46,619 nucleotides of DNA from Gnetum montanum (lineage: Eukaryota > Streptophyta > Gnetopsida > Gnetales > Gnetaceae): positions 898,019 through 944,637 of the forward strand of contig MNCI01002682.1 in the NCBI GenBank assembly GCA_015680685.1, read 5' to 3'. Both the position numbers and the translations under genes were made by a program. The notes beneath the pieces were generated by a model. That model was not told the DNA's origin, did no database searches, and saw only the letters and a list, made by a program, of their open reading frames with translations. Position 1 is the stretch's first letter. Every line of letters begins with the position of its first letter. Positions 12,334 through 23,011 of this stretch are shown piece by piece.

Positions 12334-12610
12334 AATGGGGAGAAATTATGATAGTTTTGTTGATCATGTTTATGTACATGGACAATTGCATTTTTTGTAT
12401 AATTTGAGAAAGGTTTAGCCTTGGTCAGTGTATGAAAACTTCTTGGTGTTATTAATTTTTTTTAACATATTACCTTAAGCCTTTTATTCTTATTCCAACA
12501 TTAACATCTACTACCATAGGAATTTATAAGTGTTAAATGCTTTTATTATTTATCATTTATTTATATGCTATGAATGGTACTAATCCATTTTCTTAAGTTT
12601 TGGACAACAC

Positions 12611-12625
12611 CAAAAAGAGAAAGAT
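12611..12625 (+). other. Polypurine tract of element C
   Basis: CAAAAAGAGAAAGAT directly precedes the TGTTAACC start of the 3' LTR; this is where a purine-rich primer for plus-strand synthesis belongs. Confidence 0.75.
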
Positions 12626-13541
12626 TGTTAACCTTTAGTATGTCAAAACTTTAAAGAAAATGAAAATTGTAGATTATATGTATGTAATGATAATTTTGTA
12701 GGGTGATGAATAAGAAATTCACATGGGATTTGAGACTTCAAGAAAAAATATCTACATTAAGATGTCAAATTGATAAGGGAATGCCTTAGACTCCAAAGTG
12801 CAAAAGTAAAGTAGATGTCTATGAAAAATAACAAATGTCTATCTTTGAAGATAGATGTCTAGAGGTAGATGTCTACTTTTCTAGGTAAACTTCTCTCTTG
12901 CATTAGGGGCAATCTCAAATACACATCTAAACTTCAAAGTAGATGTCTATACTTGCTATTTGATAGTTGTTGCACAAATTCTGAGGAGTTTTTGAAAACT
13001 TCAAGGCTATAAGACAATGTGAAAATATTTGGAATTGTGTAAGCACTATTCATAGAAAGATTCATTATTGTCTCTCTAAAAAACTTATCTTTGCTCTTCA
13101 TTGTATCATCAATTATATGTGTTGATTGTATTATGCCTCAAGTACAAGGGTGTGCTTCTTGCAAGAAGATGTCTTTGTTGAGCTTGTCAAAATCTTGAAG
13201 GATTAAGTGATTTTGCAACATTAAAATAATCTAGTGTGGAGCTTAATTTTGTAAAGGTTGTTGCATCCTCTAAACCACATTTTAAGCTTATTGGGAGCTT
13301 GTAGGGTTGAGTAGTTTCATGATGACGAAACACTCCAAAGTAAATCCTAAAGCTTGTATAGGGTGTAGTGCCTTTCAAATCATTTTTGGAAGAAAAAAAG
13401 TTTAGAGGTGTGCATAGATTCTAGCCTTCGAGTGTGGATGTACCCAAGTTGGAAAACCACATAAAATTTGTGCTTTTTTTATTGCTTCAGCACTAAAATT
13501 TAGGAACTTATTCAACTCTTCTTCTAGGTTCTAGATCCACA
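12626..13541 (+). repeat. 3' LTR of element C
   Basis: Starts TGTTAACCTTTAG and ends AGATCCACA. Direct repeat of 8653-9697. It carries the same internal order of blocks, including TCTTTGTTGAGCTTGT and TGATGACGAAACACTCC (TGATGATGAAACACTTT in the 5' copy). Confidence 0.8.
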
Positions 13542-13620
13542 ATCTCCGCCACCACGAGTGTTAGAGACTCCAGAAGGACCTTCAACAACCCAGTAGCCTC
13601 CACCTCCTAGCACTATTTGA
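13542..13620 (+). pseudogene. ORF3 pseudogene of element B, last part
   Basis: Continues the gene broken at 8652. It reads PPRVLETPEGPSTTQ, stop, PPPPSTI, stop. This aligns with the C-terminus of ORF3 in element D (EGPSEPPPPGTM) and in element F (KAPMEKPPPPGNT), all ending at the same place with TGA. This alignment is the best evidence that element C inserted into element B. Confidence 0.75.
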
Positions 13621-13832
13621 ATTTCATCTCATATTCAACAATCTAAGGGAATCTATTGTCATTTTTATAAGGGTGTCCAATTTTGTTGTCATGGATACCA
13701 ATATTGTAATTCTGTACAATCTAGCACTCAATGTCAATCAGTTAATAAATTTCATACTTTACTAATTATTTAAGAAGCTCAATTTTAATTTTTTTTCACT
13801 TGAGGACAAGTTTTCACTCAATCTTGCCAATA

Positions 13833-14710
13833 TGATAAAGCATAGTCAACTAGATACATCAATAGGTGTGTGTTAATGTAGCCCAGTTGACGTATCCCCA
13901 TTGCATGCATCAACGTTGATATAGATCAAGCCTATATAAATGCACGTACCCATCACATTTATGGTACATTAATTCAGTAATATAGTAAATCTCTTGTAGT
14001 TTTTTGTTTTCACCATTAGAATATTTTCCATCTGAGTGCCTACAGTATGAATTAAGAGATTATATGGATCTTTATTCAAGCATCATGTACTTGAACACTT
14101 TGATGTGAATGAAAATAAAGATGAGATTTGTAATATTCATTGCAATAGTTAGATTAGATTAATCTCTCTTAATTAGCACTTTATTTTACATGCATTTTAC
14201 ATTTCATGTTACAATAACTAAAGTAATTAATATAATCAATAATGAACACATAAGTACGACCACTTCAAGCATAATGTATAACTCTTGGTAATCCTAGCAG
14301 TGGCCATTTGGTATGCCCAATAATTACCACTTGGTAACATAGCAATGTTAATACAAGTTTAGGATGTGTACAACAAGTGGGTATGGATACTTATGTTAGG
14401 ATAGTTAGATTTATAACTGTTAGATAGTTAGAATAGTGAATTATCAACCATTCATCTTTCCACCCAACACTTAAGCTAAAAACATATAAAAATATAAACA
14501 TAAATAAATATCATATGCCTTAACTCACATCTCACCATACATAAGAGTATACACAAGTAAGAGTTAGGAAGATAATGATCATATAAGTCCTTCAGTCGTA
14601 GTCTTTGTCTATAGGCACACTTAGGAGCTAAGTCCACAAAATTCGATGAGATTGCTAGTGCATGCTTGTGATTCATATCGTTGGGCATAGGGACTACTTG
14701 CTACTCATCA
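13833..14710 (+). repeat. 3' LTR of element B
   Basis: Starts TGATAAAGC just after a decayed polypurine region and ends GGGACTACTTGCTACTCATCA. The same end in element D (minus strand) is GGGTACCTAGTCGCTCATCA. It contains a TATA-like CTATATAAATG (13933-13943). The matching 5' LTR was not found in the window. Confidence 0.75.
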
Positions 14711-15139
14711 ATATTGAGTGATCATTTTATGTATTTTCTAAAAAAGTATTATATTTATAAATATAGTAATCCAATATAGAAATATACATTTAAATAAATG
14801 TTTTGATGTATTTAGATGTATTAAGCATTTAATTATTGTTGGAAAATATTTCATAAAATCATTTAAAACTTTTAAAAAATTATATCAATATCTATATTAT
14901 ACAAATATATGTATATATGTGTGGAATACATACTCCCTATATATATTATTGATGTGTTCTTCTATGCATTTAGGCCTACATTAAATATATCTTAGATGTA
15001 GTCTTTAAGTGTTTATTTTGACAAGGGCTTTTAGTTTTGCAGCTTGTACAATAACTAAATAATGAGGATATCTTAAATAGTTTCTAATGTAATCTTACCT
15101 AGCATAGAATCCAAACCATGTTAACATAATGTAATCTAA
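14711..15139. other. AT-rich DNA between elements B and D
   Basis: About 430 bp, very AT-rich, with no coding signal or recognisable repeat. Because element D has a perfect target duplication, this stretch was once contiguous with the DNA starting at 28345. Confidence 0.6.
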
Positions 15140-15144
15140 CCTAG
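15140..15144. repeat. Target-site duplication of element D (left), CCTAG
   Basis: CCTAG directly precedes the LTR start TGATGAGCGAC and recurs exactly at 28340-28344 after the other LTR. Confidence 0.9.
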
Positions 15145-16034
15145 TGATGAGCGACTAGGTACCCCTACGCCCAACCATGTGAATCACGGGCGTTCACACA
15201 CGACTCGGTTGAATTCCGTAGACTATAAGCACTTTGCATACACCAAACCTTAACCAGCAAACCCTTTTGTTAGAACAGTCGTTTTCTTCCCAACCTCACT
15301 TGCGATGTTCTGATTGCGATGGTTAAGTGAGATTGAGGCAACTAATTTTATGGCTTTTTCACTTTATCTTCTACCATCTAATTCTTGGAATGGAAAGTAA
15401 GGAATGAAATATTATGTAATCTATAATTATCCTAGCCTATATCTTAACTTTTTCTAGCATAAGTATCTGATCCCATCTTCCGTGCACATCCTCAGCATTC
15501 CCTAACCACTACAGGGCTACCAGACGTTAAGCATCGCTGGGTTGCCAAGTGTTGGGTTTACGTTCAAGATGGTTGTACTTATGGTTTCTATGAACTATAA
15601 AAGAGCAATAAAAATTAAAATAATAACAATGGAAACTTAATGAGATATTAAAGCATAGAAGTATTAAACTATTAAATGCATTAAATGACTAAGTCTAATT
15701 GCTGCAAGGAATTACTGAAAAGCTCATCTTTATTGTCATTCATGCCAATGGGCTCAGGTACTTCGGCACTCGAATAAAGATCCAGACACCTGTCTTACAC
15801 CTATTGTAGGCACTTGGAAAATATTCTAACTCTTGCAGAAAAAAACTGCAAGAGCTTCGCTACAACTGCCAAAAGGTACCTAAGTGTGGTGGGAGCCCAC
15901 TTATTTATAGGCTAAAATAGGCTCTACGTAAACAAGGCCATGTCGATGCATGAAAGGATGCATCAATGTGGCCGCGTATATGGGGTCCCATATGTGTGGC
16001 CTAGTTAATGCATCGACCGTTTAGCACTTCATCA
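15145..16034 (-). repeat. 3' LTR of element D
   Basis: Terminal bases TGATGA...TCATCA (plus-strand view) form a short inverted repeat. It aligns along its whole length with 27483-28339; some stretches, such as around 15360-15470, are almost identical, while the first 120 bp differ at roughly one base in eight. It contains a TATAAATAAG box on the minus strand at 15901-15910. Confidence 0.92.
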
Positions 16035-16046
16035 TACCCCCACAAC
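16035..16046 (-). other. Polypurine tract of element D
   Basis: The minus strand reads GTTGTGGGGGTA directly before the LTR start TGATGAAG. The preceding CTCGAGGATGAGTTTTTACT is conserved in element F (CTCGAGGACGAGTTTTCATT) and recognisable in element B. Confidence 0.85.
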
Positions 16047-16127
16047 TGAGTAAAAACTCATCCTCGAGTTTCTCTATAATTTGGAAGGTATGGACTTTTT
16101 ATCACAATAGACATGACTTAATACACA

Positions 16128-16128
<1 letters not shown>

Positions 16129-16168
<40 letters not shown>
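16129..16168. repeat. (CA)20 microsatellite
   Basis: Forty bases of pure CA repeat between ORF3 and the polypurine tract of element D. Elements B and F lack it at this place, so it expanded in this copy. Confidence 0.97.
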
Positions 16169-16170
<2 letters not shown>

Positions 16171-16299
16171 ACACACTAAGTGCCCGAGTATATAGAGAAG
16201 GAAAAATTACAAAATGGTGGTGTTCAAAGAAAAAATTGAACACCTTGATGATCTTGGATTCTCTAACATGTTGAAAGATGAAAAAATTTCTTGAGAAGA

Positions 16300-19109
16300 T
16301 CACATTGTCCCTGGGGGTGGTGGTTCTGACGGACCTTCACCAGCCTCTGGCCCATATGGCGGCGGTGGCACAAATGATGGCTACCTTGCAGTAGCTACAA
16401 CTTTTGGAGGTAATCGGAAAGCCTCCAAGAGGGCTCTCATTTTTTCCTCCTCACTTTTGGGATTGTTCACTATCTAGGTAGCTTCACCAATGTGTGTTGG
16501 GACTGGAACCTTCCAAGGGCATGGCAGTGAAGGGAAGAGTTCTTTCAAATTAACAAACCAAGCTGTGAACTATTTTCGTTTGATGTTAAACGCTCAAATT
16601 GATGTTTGCAGTTGCTGGTAGTCATTCATTTGACAGGCCAAGTTCTTTGCAATTGCATGTTACCTATCAAAACTCATGTGGGGAACCTCGAGTTCTGCAT
16701 TTGCTATTTCCAATTTTTTTTGTTGCCTTGTGTGCTTGGAAATCACCCTTATATAAAGAATATGAGGTGGCCACTTGCTTCTCCAATTCAAACCATAGTC
16801 TCCCAGCTATTAGCATAGCCAAATTTGCATAGCAAAGGTTGGTCAACTCCATGTATTCTGTCATTTCTTCAATCTCTAGTTCCTTGAGGTAGATTTCAGC
16901 CTGGTTGTAGGCATCCAACCCATCAAAGATGGGTTTCCATACCTTGCCACCTTCTCGAAGCTGCTGGAGTGCTTGGTTCATCTTAGCCTTTGTGACTTGA
17001 ATTTGTTTCTCATTCACTTCCTTTTGTAATGCCACTTGGTCCTTGTAATGATTCTTAACTTTTTCAAACTTAAGGGCTATGTTTTTCCAAGCAGCGATTT
17101 CAATGGCTAATTTCTATTGCAAGGCTCAAACCTCCTCCATAGACAGATTTCAATTCTCAATGACCAAGCTCCTCACATCAACGTTCACCCTAGCTAGCTC
17201 TTCCTGTTATTGGTGGATAAAGCTTTTCATGTATTCGTTTTCAACACTAACAGTACGTAGGCAATGAACCTCTGTGGTCAACCTAACATTCTCCTGGTGA
17301 ACCTCTATCAAGTCCTTGCTTAAATGATATGCATGAACATCTGACAAGGACTTATGAAGGATCGTTGACTCTCACTTCATCTCTGGTAAGCTCACGGTTG
17401 AGGAGAGCTGGATAGGCAAGTTGGGTTCTTAATTGATCAACTTCTATCACCAAGCGTTGATAATTAGCTTGAGTAGCTTTAAGTTTCCCTTCCAAGATGA
17501 GGCTCTTACCCCTTACCAAGAGAAGCTCTAACTGGGTTGTAGTGATGTTGTTCGAAAGGTCAAAGAAATCCGGAAGTGATTGCCCAGTTTCCACTTATCA
17601 GTCCAATAGTTCTTCATGTTGGGCTACATCGATCCTACTACGTGAAGTCCTGGTAGATTCTTGTACATCTTCGAGTCCATGTACATCTGGTACAAGTGCC
17701 ACCGGTGCATTGAGGATCATAGCAATTGTGTTAGTAATGACTTCGGCTACAACCTCCTGTCCTTGGTGCTACATCACCAGGACTGTTGCCCCCTTGCCAT
17801 CTTCCAAGCGTACTGAGAAAGTAGCGGCATTTCATGAAATTTTAGGAAATAATTATTGTGTGGATACAGTTACCTCTTGGATGCTAGTATCAGTTCTTGC
17901 GAGTACCTACGTTCGAGCAACAGTGAACATCAGCCCTACTCTTTCTAGCAGACTTACTGAGTGAGCCGCTTACTCCAAATGGCTCATTGCATGGTGATAT
18001 ACCAAATGGTTTTCTCCTCCACCTATCCTTCCAAATTACTCTTGTTGACTCAAGAGTGATTATTGAATTTCACGTATGTGCTCTATGATGGTTTGCGAAC
18101 CCAACCTCGTTGTTTACGTAGGCAGTTGAGGTGGTTGCTACTCTTCCTCGATTTGTGTGATGGCCGGAGTCCTATCCTTCATCATTTCCTTGCATGAGGC
18201 AATCAAGGTGTGCTAGAGTGTATTGTTGGCATACCATGCTATCCCTACCCATTTGCATAACTTTCTAATTAGGTAGGGAAAGGAGAGAGCCCATCTTCCA
18301 TTATCGCTTTCAGCGAAACTTTTTGCAATTTCCAAGAATAACAATTGTGGAAGGCTCATTGGGAATTTTCCACTTAAGGCAGCACACACACGAGTAGCGA
18401 AGGCAATGATTTTACTAGGTCTCACCATTGGGGTTAGGTGGTAAGATGCAATCTTTGAATACACTCTCTCCAAAGTGGTTAGAGTGTCGAACTCTTTGCG
18501 ATCTACCCCATAGCACCACCTAATCCACTCCCTTTTTACCTCAAGGTCAGCTTGCTTCAGGATCTTCACCACATCTGCTCTGGTTTCTAGCAACCCTAGA
18601 GCTTGCGTGATTGCTTCCACAGAGTAAGAAACATAGATGTCCTTAATTCTTACTCTAGACCCTGGTTGCCAATTTGTCCAGAAGAGATAGGTCTCTCCTA
18701 AGTATCATTCACCACTGGTTGTAATGATTGGCCACATAGGAGAATTTTGCAACTAAAGCTTCACATCTTTTGGTGCATTCTTGAGGAATGATCCAAAGTT
18801 TAACTCTTGTGGGACCATTCGTTGCACTTCTCGTGGCTTGATAGCATCAAGACATGCTTGGGTCAGGGTGACCTCAAGCCATGGCATTATTCCTAGAGTT
18901 TCATCCCCTTGCAATTACTTGTTGGGAATCTTCTCTTCGGGAATCTAATGGACAAATTCCACATTAGGTCCTTCGTGGAGGGGGATGGTTGCATGAGAGA
19001 TCTCTGCATGCTCTTAGTGTTGCACACCTCGTCCCCTTCCCATTTGTGGATTCTTGTCCCTAGGTTGTGATGGTCCTTCTCCCCTTGGATGTCTTGGTTT
19101 TTGTGCCAT
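16300..19109 (-). pseudogene. ORF3 pseudogene of element D (gene after integrase)
   Basis: Starts at ATG 19109 (MAQKPRHPRGEG) and ends with EGPSEPPPPGTM and TGA at 16300-16302. The best part, 18213-18620, holds IASYHLTPMVRPSKI, CAALSGKFPM, LPQLLFLEIAKSF and LSFPYLIRKLCKW. This resembles the 'putative plant transposon protein' domain often found after pol in Athila elements (from memory: Leu-Pro..His..., GK.INVG, W/LxFPSLIxxLC). A charged helical stretch with MTEYMELTNLCYANLAML follows at 16667-17035. A frame change falls at the eight-T run 16714-16721; past it the reading LEIANAELEV agrees with LEIANYELEV in element F. No membrane segment is evident, unlike a classic Env. Function is unknown. 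Confidence 0.78.
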
Positions 19110-19119
19110 CTGCAATCAA
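19110..19119 (-). promoter_or_regulatory. Putative 3' splice site immediately before ORF3 (element D)
   Basis: The minus strand reads TTGATTGCAG and then ATGGC. The same TGATTGCAG/ATGGC stands before ORF3 in element F (35070-35078), and a decayed TTGATCGAAG/ATAGC stands in element B. A CAG acceptor flush with the ATG suggests ORF3 is translated from a spliced RNA. No donor was located, so this is inference. Confidence 0.42.
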
Positions 19120-21239
19120 CCATAACCACTAATTAGATTATGCACAAGCTACTCAAAATGGCCCTCATACACCTTCTCAGTTTGACTAAGTTATGGAAGT
19201 AGCATATGCATCCCATTAAATCCCCCGAAGTATTAATTGATGGGTTAGAACCAAAAACAATAAGGGATAAGTTGAAGTTTAAACTATTGTTTTTGTTTCT
19301 TCCCTTAAGAGGTGCAAAGTCTTAATCAATTAATTAATTGTTAATAGGCCTCAGCCCCCCATGACTAAGAGCGTACCTCCAGTTGCTAAAGAGGGGAAGG
19401 ATAGGTAGGTTAGGATGCGTAGTGGACAATGTAAGCGCTTGGAAGAAGAGTTGAGGTAGAAAAAATTGAAAAATATCCCCCCAATTTTTTTGTAGAATGA
19501 GCTAAGTGTTATGCATAATGGGGATATATATAATGTTTTTGTGTTGTGTTGATAGGGCCGTGTATATGTAGCCGTGTATACGTAGGAGGTCACACTCATT
19601 GACCAACGTTGACCCGACAAAAGAAAGCCCAAAAATTCAATTAAAAACCTCCCCAAATTGGGATAGTTGAAGAGCTTGAGAGACCAGGAACATGGCTGAG
19701 GACAAGAGGAAGGTAAACTGGGCTAGAAAAGGAGTCAAAGGTAGGAGAACATGGGGAAAAAGAACTCTGTGGAGAAGAAATCGAGCAATGGAATCATAAA
19801 AATAATCAACCAATGAAATCAAAAGGATGGAAGACTAACAAGCGGAACTAGGAATATGCAAGTGGGTCCTTCCCATAGTAGGCAATAGCCTTAGTAGCCC
19901 TTGCATATCCTCAACACCAGAGTTCGTTGGCCCTGGAGTCAAGAAATGGTGATCGCAAGTTAATACCCCCATCCATGAGAACCTACCAAGTCATGAGAAG
20001 TTCATGGAAATCATGACAAACTTTCAAAACATAAGACGTGCAGTGAGGTGAGTTATGGAGAGAAATGGGTGAAGAGGCAAGAGAATTGGAATTTTGATCA
20101 TTGATCACATGAAAGCTTGTGTGAAGTTGTGGTTAAGTGACCCAGTAGGACCTTTCCTGAGTTCAGACCCAAAACCAACCATATACAGTGACATCGTAGC
20201 AACAGGCGAAGCCTTGTCCATCCTCCAAGTATCAGAGTGCACCCACAGAAAATCACCACTCCAACAGGCATGATAGGAAGGAAGTGAAATGGGACTAAGT
20301 TAGAGGGGATGGAGTGAGTCCCATAACTAGTTTTGATGGCTCGTGAGAGGTAGTCTAAGGGGTGTGCTTGGAATTCTCACTTAGTTATGATTATATTTTT
20401 TAATTTTCTTGTTATTTCGTGGGAACCACACCATGCAAATACCCATGCTTAGTTGCATGTATTCAACCAAGGGGTGTGCTTTGAATCCTCATGTTTTTTT
20501 TTGAATTTTTTGAATTTTTGCAATGAGGACCACACCATGCAAGGTTGAATTACCCAGGAGCTTCCTTAGAGTGAAGAACGGGGAGTGGTAAAAAATTCAT
20601 AAGGACACACTGGCAACTTAGGGGATAGAAGAGAATGATGAATGTTGCATTCCCCTTGAAGTCATACCTGATTCAAACCATTGGGCCATCCTTGAGTCTG
20701 GGAACTACATAGGTCACACATTAATTAAAATGTTTTTAAGTGAAGGGGTTGCATGTTTCCAAAGGAAGGAAAATCAAGGAGTGGGTGGATGGATGGATGA
20801 TGTGGACTCACTAATGATTTTATGATATGGAAATAGACGTAAAGTCCAAGAACAACAAATGCTAGGGTAGGAATAAGATAAACTAGGTGGACTATTTCAC
20901 GCTACCCATCGCAACGAAAACCATCTTCGCCAAACACCCTGATGATAATAGGATGACTTATTAGCAACCAAATGAAAATAAAACACACACATGCATAAAT
21001 AATCGACAAAGAAGTGGAAAAGTAATTAAAGAAAGGAAAAGTTAGTAAGAATTGGTGAACGTATGAACAATGTTGAAAAACAAAAAAGTGTAAAACAAAA
21101 AATTTCAAAAATAATGGGGAGCTTGGTAGGATGGATTAGCATGAAGGATAGTCTCCCCCATGACTGGGTGGAAAGGAGGAGACATGAAAAAAGGAACAAG
21201 GCTATCCCAGTGATGATGAGGCGGTAGCACTGGTTAGGT
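19120..21239 (-). other. Noncoding spacer between integrase and ORF3 (element D)
   Basis: No coding sequence recognised. It is homologous in patches to 35079-36940 of element F: CAAGTGGGTCCTTCCCATAG (19859-19878) matches CAAGTGGGTCCTCCCCAAAG (35899-35918), and GTCTCCCCCATGACT (about 21150) matches ATATCCCCCATAACT (about 36942). Retention of such a long noncoding region in both copies suggests a role such as splicing or RNA packaging, but that is a guess. Confidence 0.55.
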
Positions 21240-22359
21240 GGAGTTCACAGAAAGGTTTTAATTATTGTCGATTGACCAACTGCATTCTAGTGGGGTCCTC
21301 AGGTTTGTGTATAAGCAAGGCCCTAGATGGGAATGTTTTGGAGACAATGTAAGGTCCCTCTGATAATGTTTGAAACTTGGTCAGTTGTGGTACGTGTGTG
21401 GGGTTCCAGTAAAGCACTTTGTCTCCATGTCAAAATGTTACCTTCCAAATCCTAAGATCATGAAACTTTTTATTATAGGCCTTGTGGATCTCATTTGAAG
21501 ACAGGGCCACTAATCAATTCTCATCTAGCACACTTAGGTTGATAATTTGTTCATGTTGTGCTAGTGGTAGGTCAAGACCTAAGTCACTGGCTGTGGATAG
21601 TGTGCAGAGTTTTGCCTAGATTGGAAGTTTCGGTAGCTTACCATACACTAGTTCATAGGGAGAGTAACCTATAGGAAGTTTCCAAGTGGAGCGATAGGTC
21701 CAAAGGGCATCGTTAAGTTTGGTGCTCTAGTTCCTCCTATATTTACTAATGGTTCAAGTGGGGATTTTAGTGATCTCCCTATTGGTGACTTCGGCCTACC
21801 CATTGGCTTGGGAGTGATAGGGTATTGTAAATTTATGGGTAACCCCCAAGTGTTGCATGAGTTTACGAAAAGTAACACCCGTGAAATGTGTTCCATTGTT
21901 TGAAATGAGTGCATGTGGCACTCCAAACCTATTGACAACTTGTTGTTGGACAAATTGTGCGACGATTTTTGAGGAACAGTCAACAACAGCTACTGCCTCC
22001 ACCCACTTTGTGCAATAGTCCACAGCAACGATGATATAAGCCTTCTCGTTGGATAGGGGTGTAATGGGACCCATGAAGTTGATGCCCCAAATGTTGAAGG
22101 GCTCGAGTGGTTGGATCCATTGTTGAGGTCCCTCCAATCATGCAGTCATCCCATCATCTCTTTGGCATCATTCACAGGAGCAGGTGAACCATTGTGCATC
22201 CCTGAAAATTATAAGCCAATAATATCCTACAAGCAGGATCTTAATAGTCATGCATCGTCCAACATAGTGGCCCCCATAAGGGCCCTCATGAGCATCTTGG
22301 AGAACACACAGTGTATCATCATCAAGGACACACCATTGAACTAGGCCATCTGCACACAC
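21240..22359 (-). pseudogene. Integrase remnant (element D)
   Basis: Integrase joins the element's cDNA to host DNA. The zinc-binding part at 22168-22359 keeps HEGPYGGHYVGRCMTIK, followed by a C-x-C ending. The catalytic core at 21796-22137 reads WGINFMGPIT, VAVDYCTKWVEA, ISNNGTHFTG and PYHSQANG. The usual motifs are WGIDFMGP and SD(N/G)GTHF, so both catalytic Asp residues are Asn here. A stop follows ANG. The C-terminal part (SPYELVYGKLPKLPI, GDKVLYWNPTHVPQ) can be read with breaks down to about 21250. Integrase therefore lacks the residues that bind the metal ions, besides being truncated. Confidence 0.85.
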
Positions 22360-22684
22360 ACCTTATAAAGGTGGCCATTGATTTCCATAAAGCACTTGGC
22401 CTTATGGAAAAACTATTGTTTCTACCAATGGTTCCACTCCTTTGGCAATTCCTGAGTTGTGAGATAGGTGAGTATCTGGCTAAACCAAGGTGATTCCTTG
22501 GGCACCTGTTGATCGACCACTCCTGCAAAGAGAAGTTCATCAGGAAATTGGTCGGAGAGGGGTTCCTCCTCTTCTGTCATCCCATCGCAACTAAGATAAG
22601 TGGTCAGCAACCACATTCTCGATTCCCTTCCGATCTACCATAGTGAGGTCAAATTTGTTGAAGAATCACTAGCCATTGTATGAT

Positions 22685-23011
22685 CTAGGGGCTCACCATT
22701 GGTTTGTTCATCAAGAACCGGATGGCATTGTGGTTGGTATGGACGAATACCTTGTACTCAAGCACATAGTGTTCGAATTTTTCCAAGGCGAACACCACTA
22801 CCATCAACTCCTTTTTAGTGATGGTGTAGTTAAGCTGAGCACCCACAATGCTATAGCTTGCACAGTGAATATAGCATGGACTTTTTTGATCATCACACTG
22901 TGTAAGCACAACTCCCAATGCATAGTTGGATGCATTTGTCATGATGTGGTAAGGTCTGGACCAATCAAGTGCCCATAGAACTAGAGTCTCTATGAATTTC
23001 TGTTTAAGCAT
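22685..23011 (-). pseudogene. RNase H remnant (element D)
   Basis: RNase H removes the RNA strand during reverse transcription. The frame reads ETLVLWALDWSRPYHIMTNA, SNYALGVVLTQ, AQLNYTITKKELMVVVFALE and VFVHTNHNAIRFLMNK. These align with the standard gypsy blocks ...DASDYALGAVL..., QLNYTTTEKELLAVVFA and VYTDHAAIKYLL. The first catalytic Asp (DAS) is Asn here, Glu of the KEL block is kept, and Asp of the T-D-H block is Asn. It is in a different frame from the integrase and RT segments, so frameshifts separate them. Confidence 0.85.

Larger units (their letters stand above)
8653..13541 (+). mobile_element. Element C: pol-less Ty1/copia-type element inserted in ORF3 of element B
   Basis: Two direct repeats (8653-9697 and 12626-13541), both starting TGTT and ending in CA, flank a 2.9 kb interior with a copia-type gag and a second unknown reading frame. 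No protease, integrase, RT or RNase H was found. Flanking bases GCCTC (8648-8652) and ATCTC (13542-13546) could be a decayed 5-bp target duplication. ORF3 of element B continues across the insertion: FKLPRKVATTTR before it and EGPS..PPPPSTI after it match contiguous sequence in element D. Confidence 0.82.
5873..14710 (+). mobile_element. Element B: 3' part of an Athila-like element, split by element C
   Basis: What remains is ORF3 (5873-8652 plus 13542-13620), a short 3' untranslated stretch and the 3' LTR (13833-14710). Gag and pol are absent: upstream lies element A in the opposite orientation, so the 5' part was lost. Relationship to elements D and F is shown by ORF3, by the CTTGAGGACAAGTTTT block before the LTR (CTCGAGGATGAGTTTT in D), and by the LTR terminus TACTCATCA (CGCTCATCA in D). 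Confidence 0.78.

Noticed and set aside
15460-15570. GATCCCATC...GTTAAGC...TGGG in the LTR of D, slightly like 5S rRNA (as in Cassandra elements)
   Set aside because: Only short pieces agree and the internal promoter boxes are not matched; the same region in element F does not support it.
16118-16303. Open frame across the CA repeat
   Set aside because: It is produced by the microsatellite and lies in the 3' untranslated part of element D.
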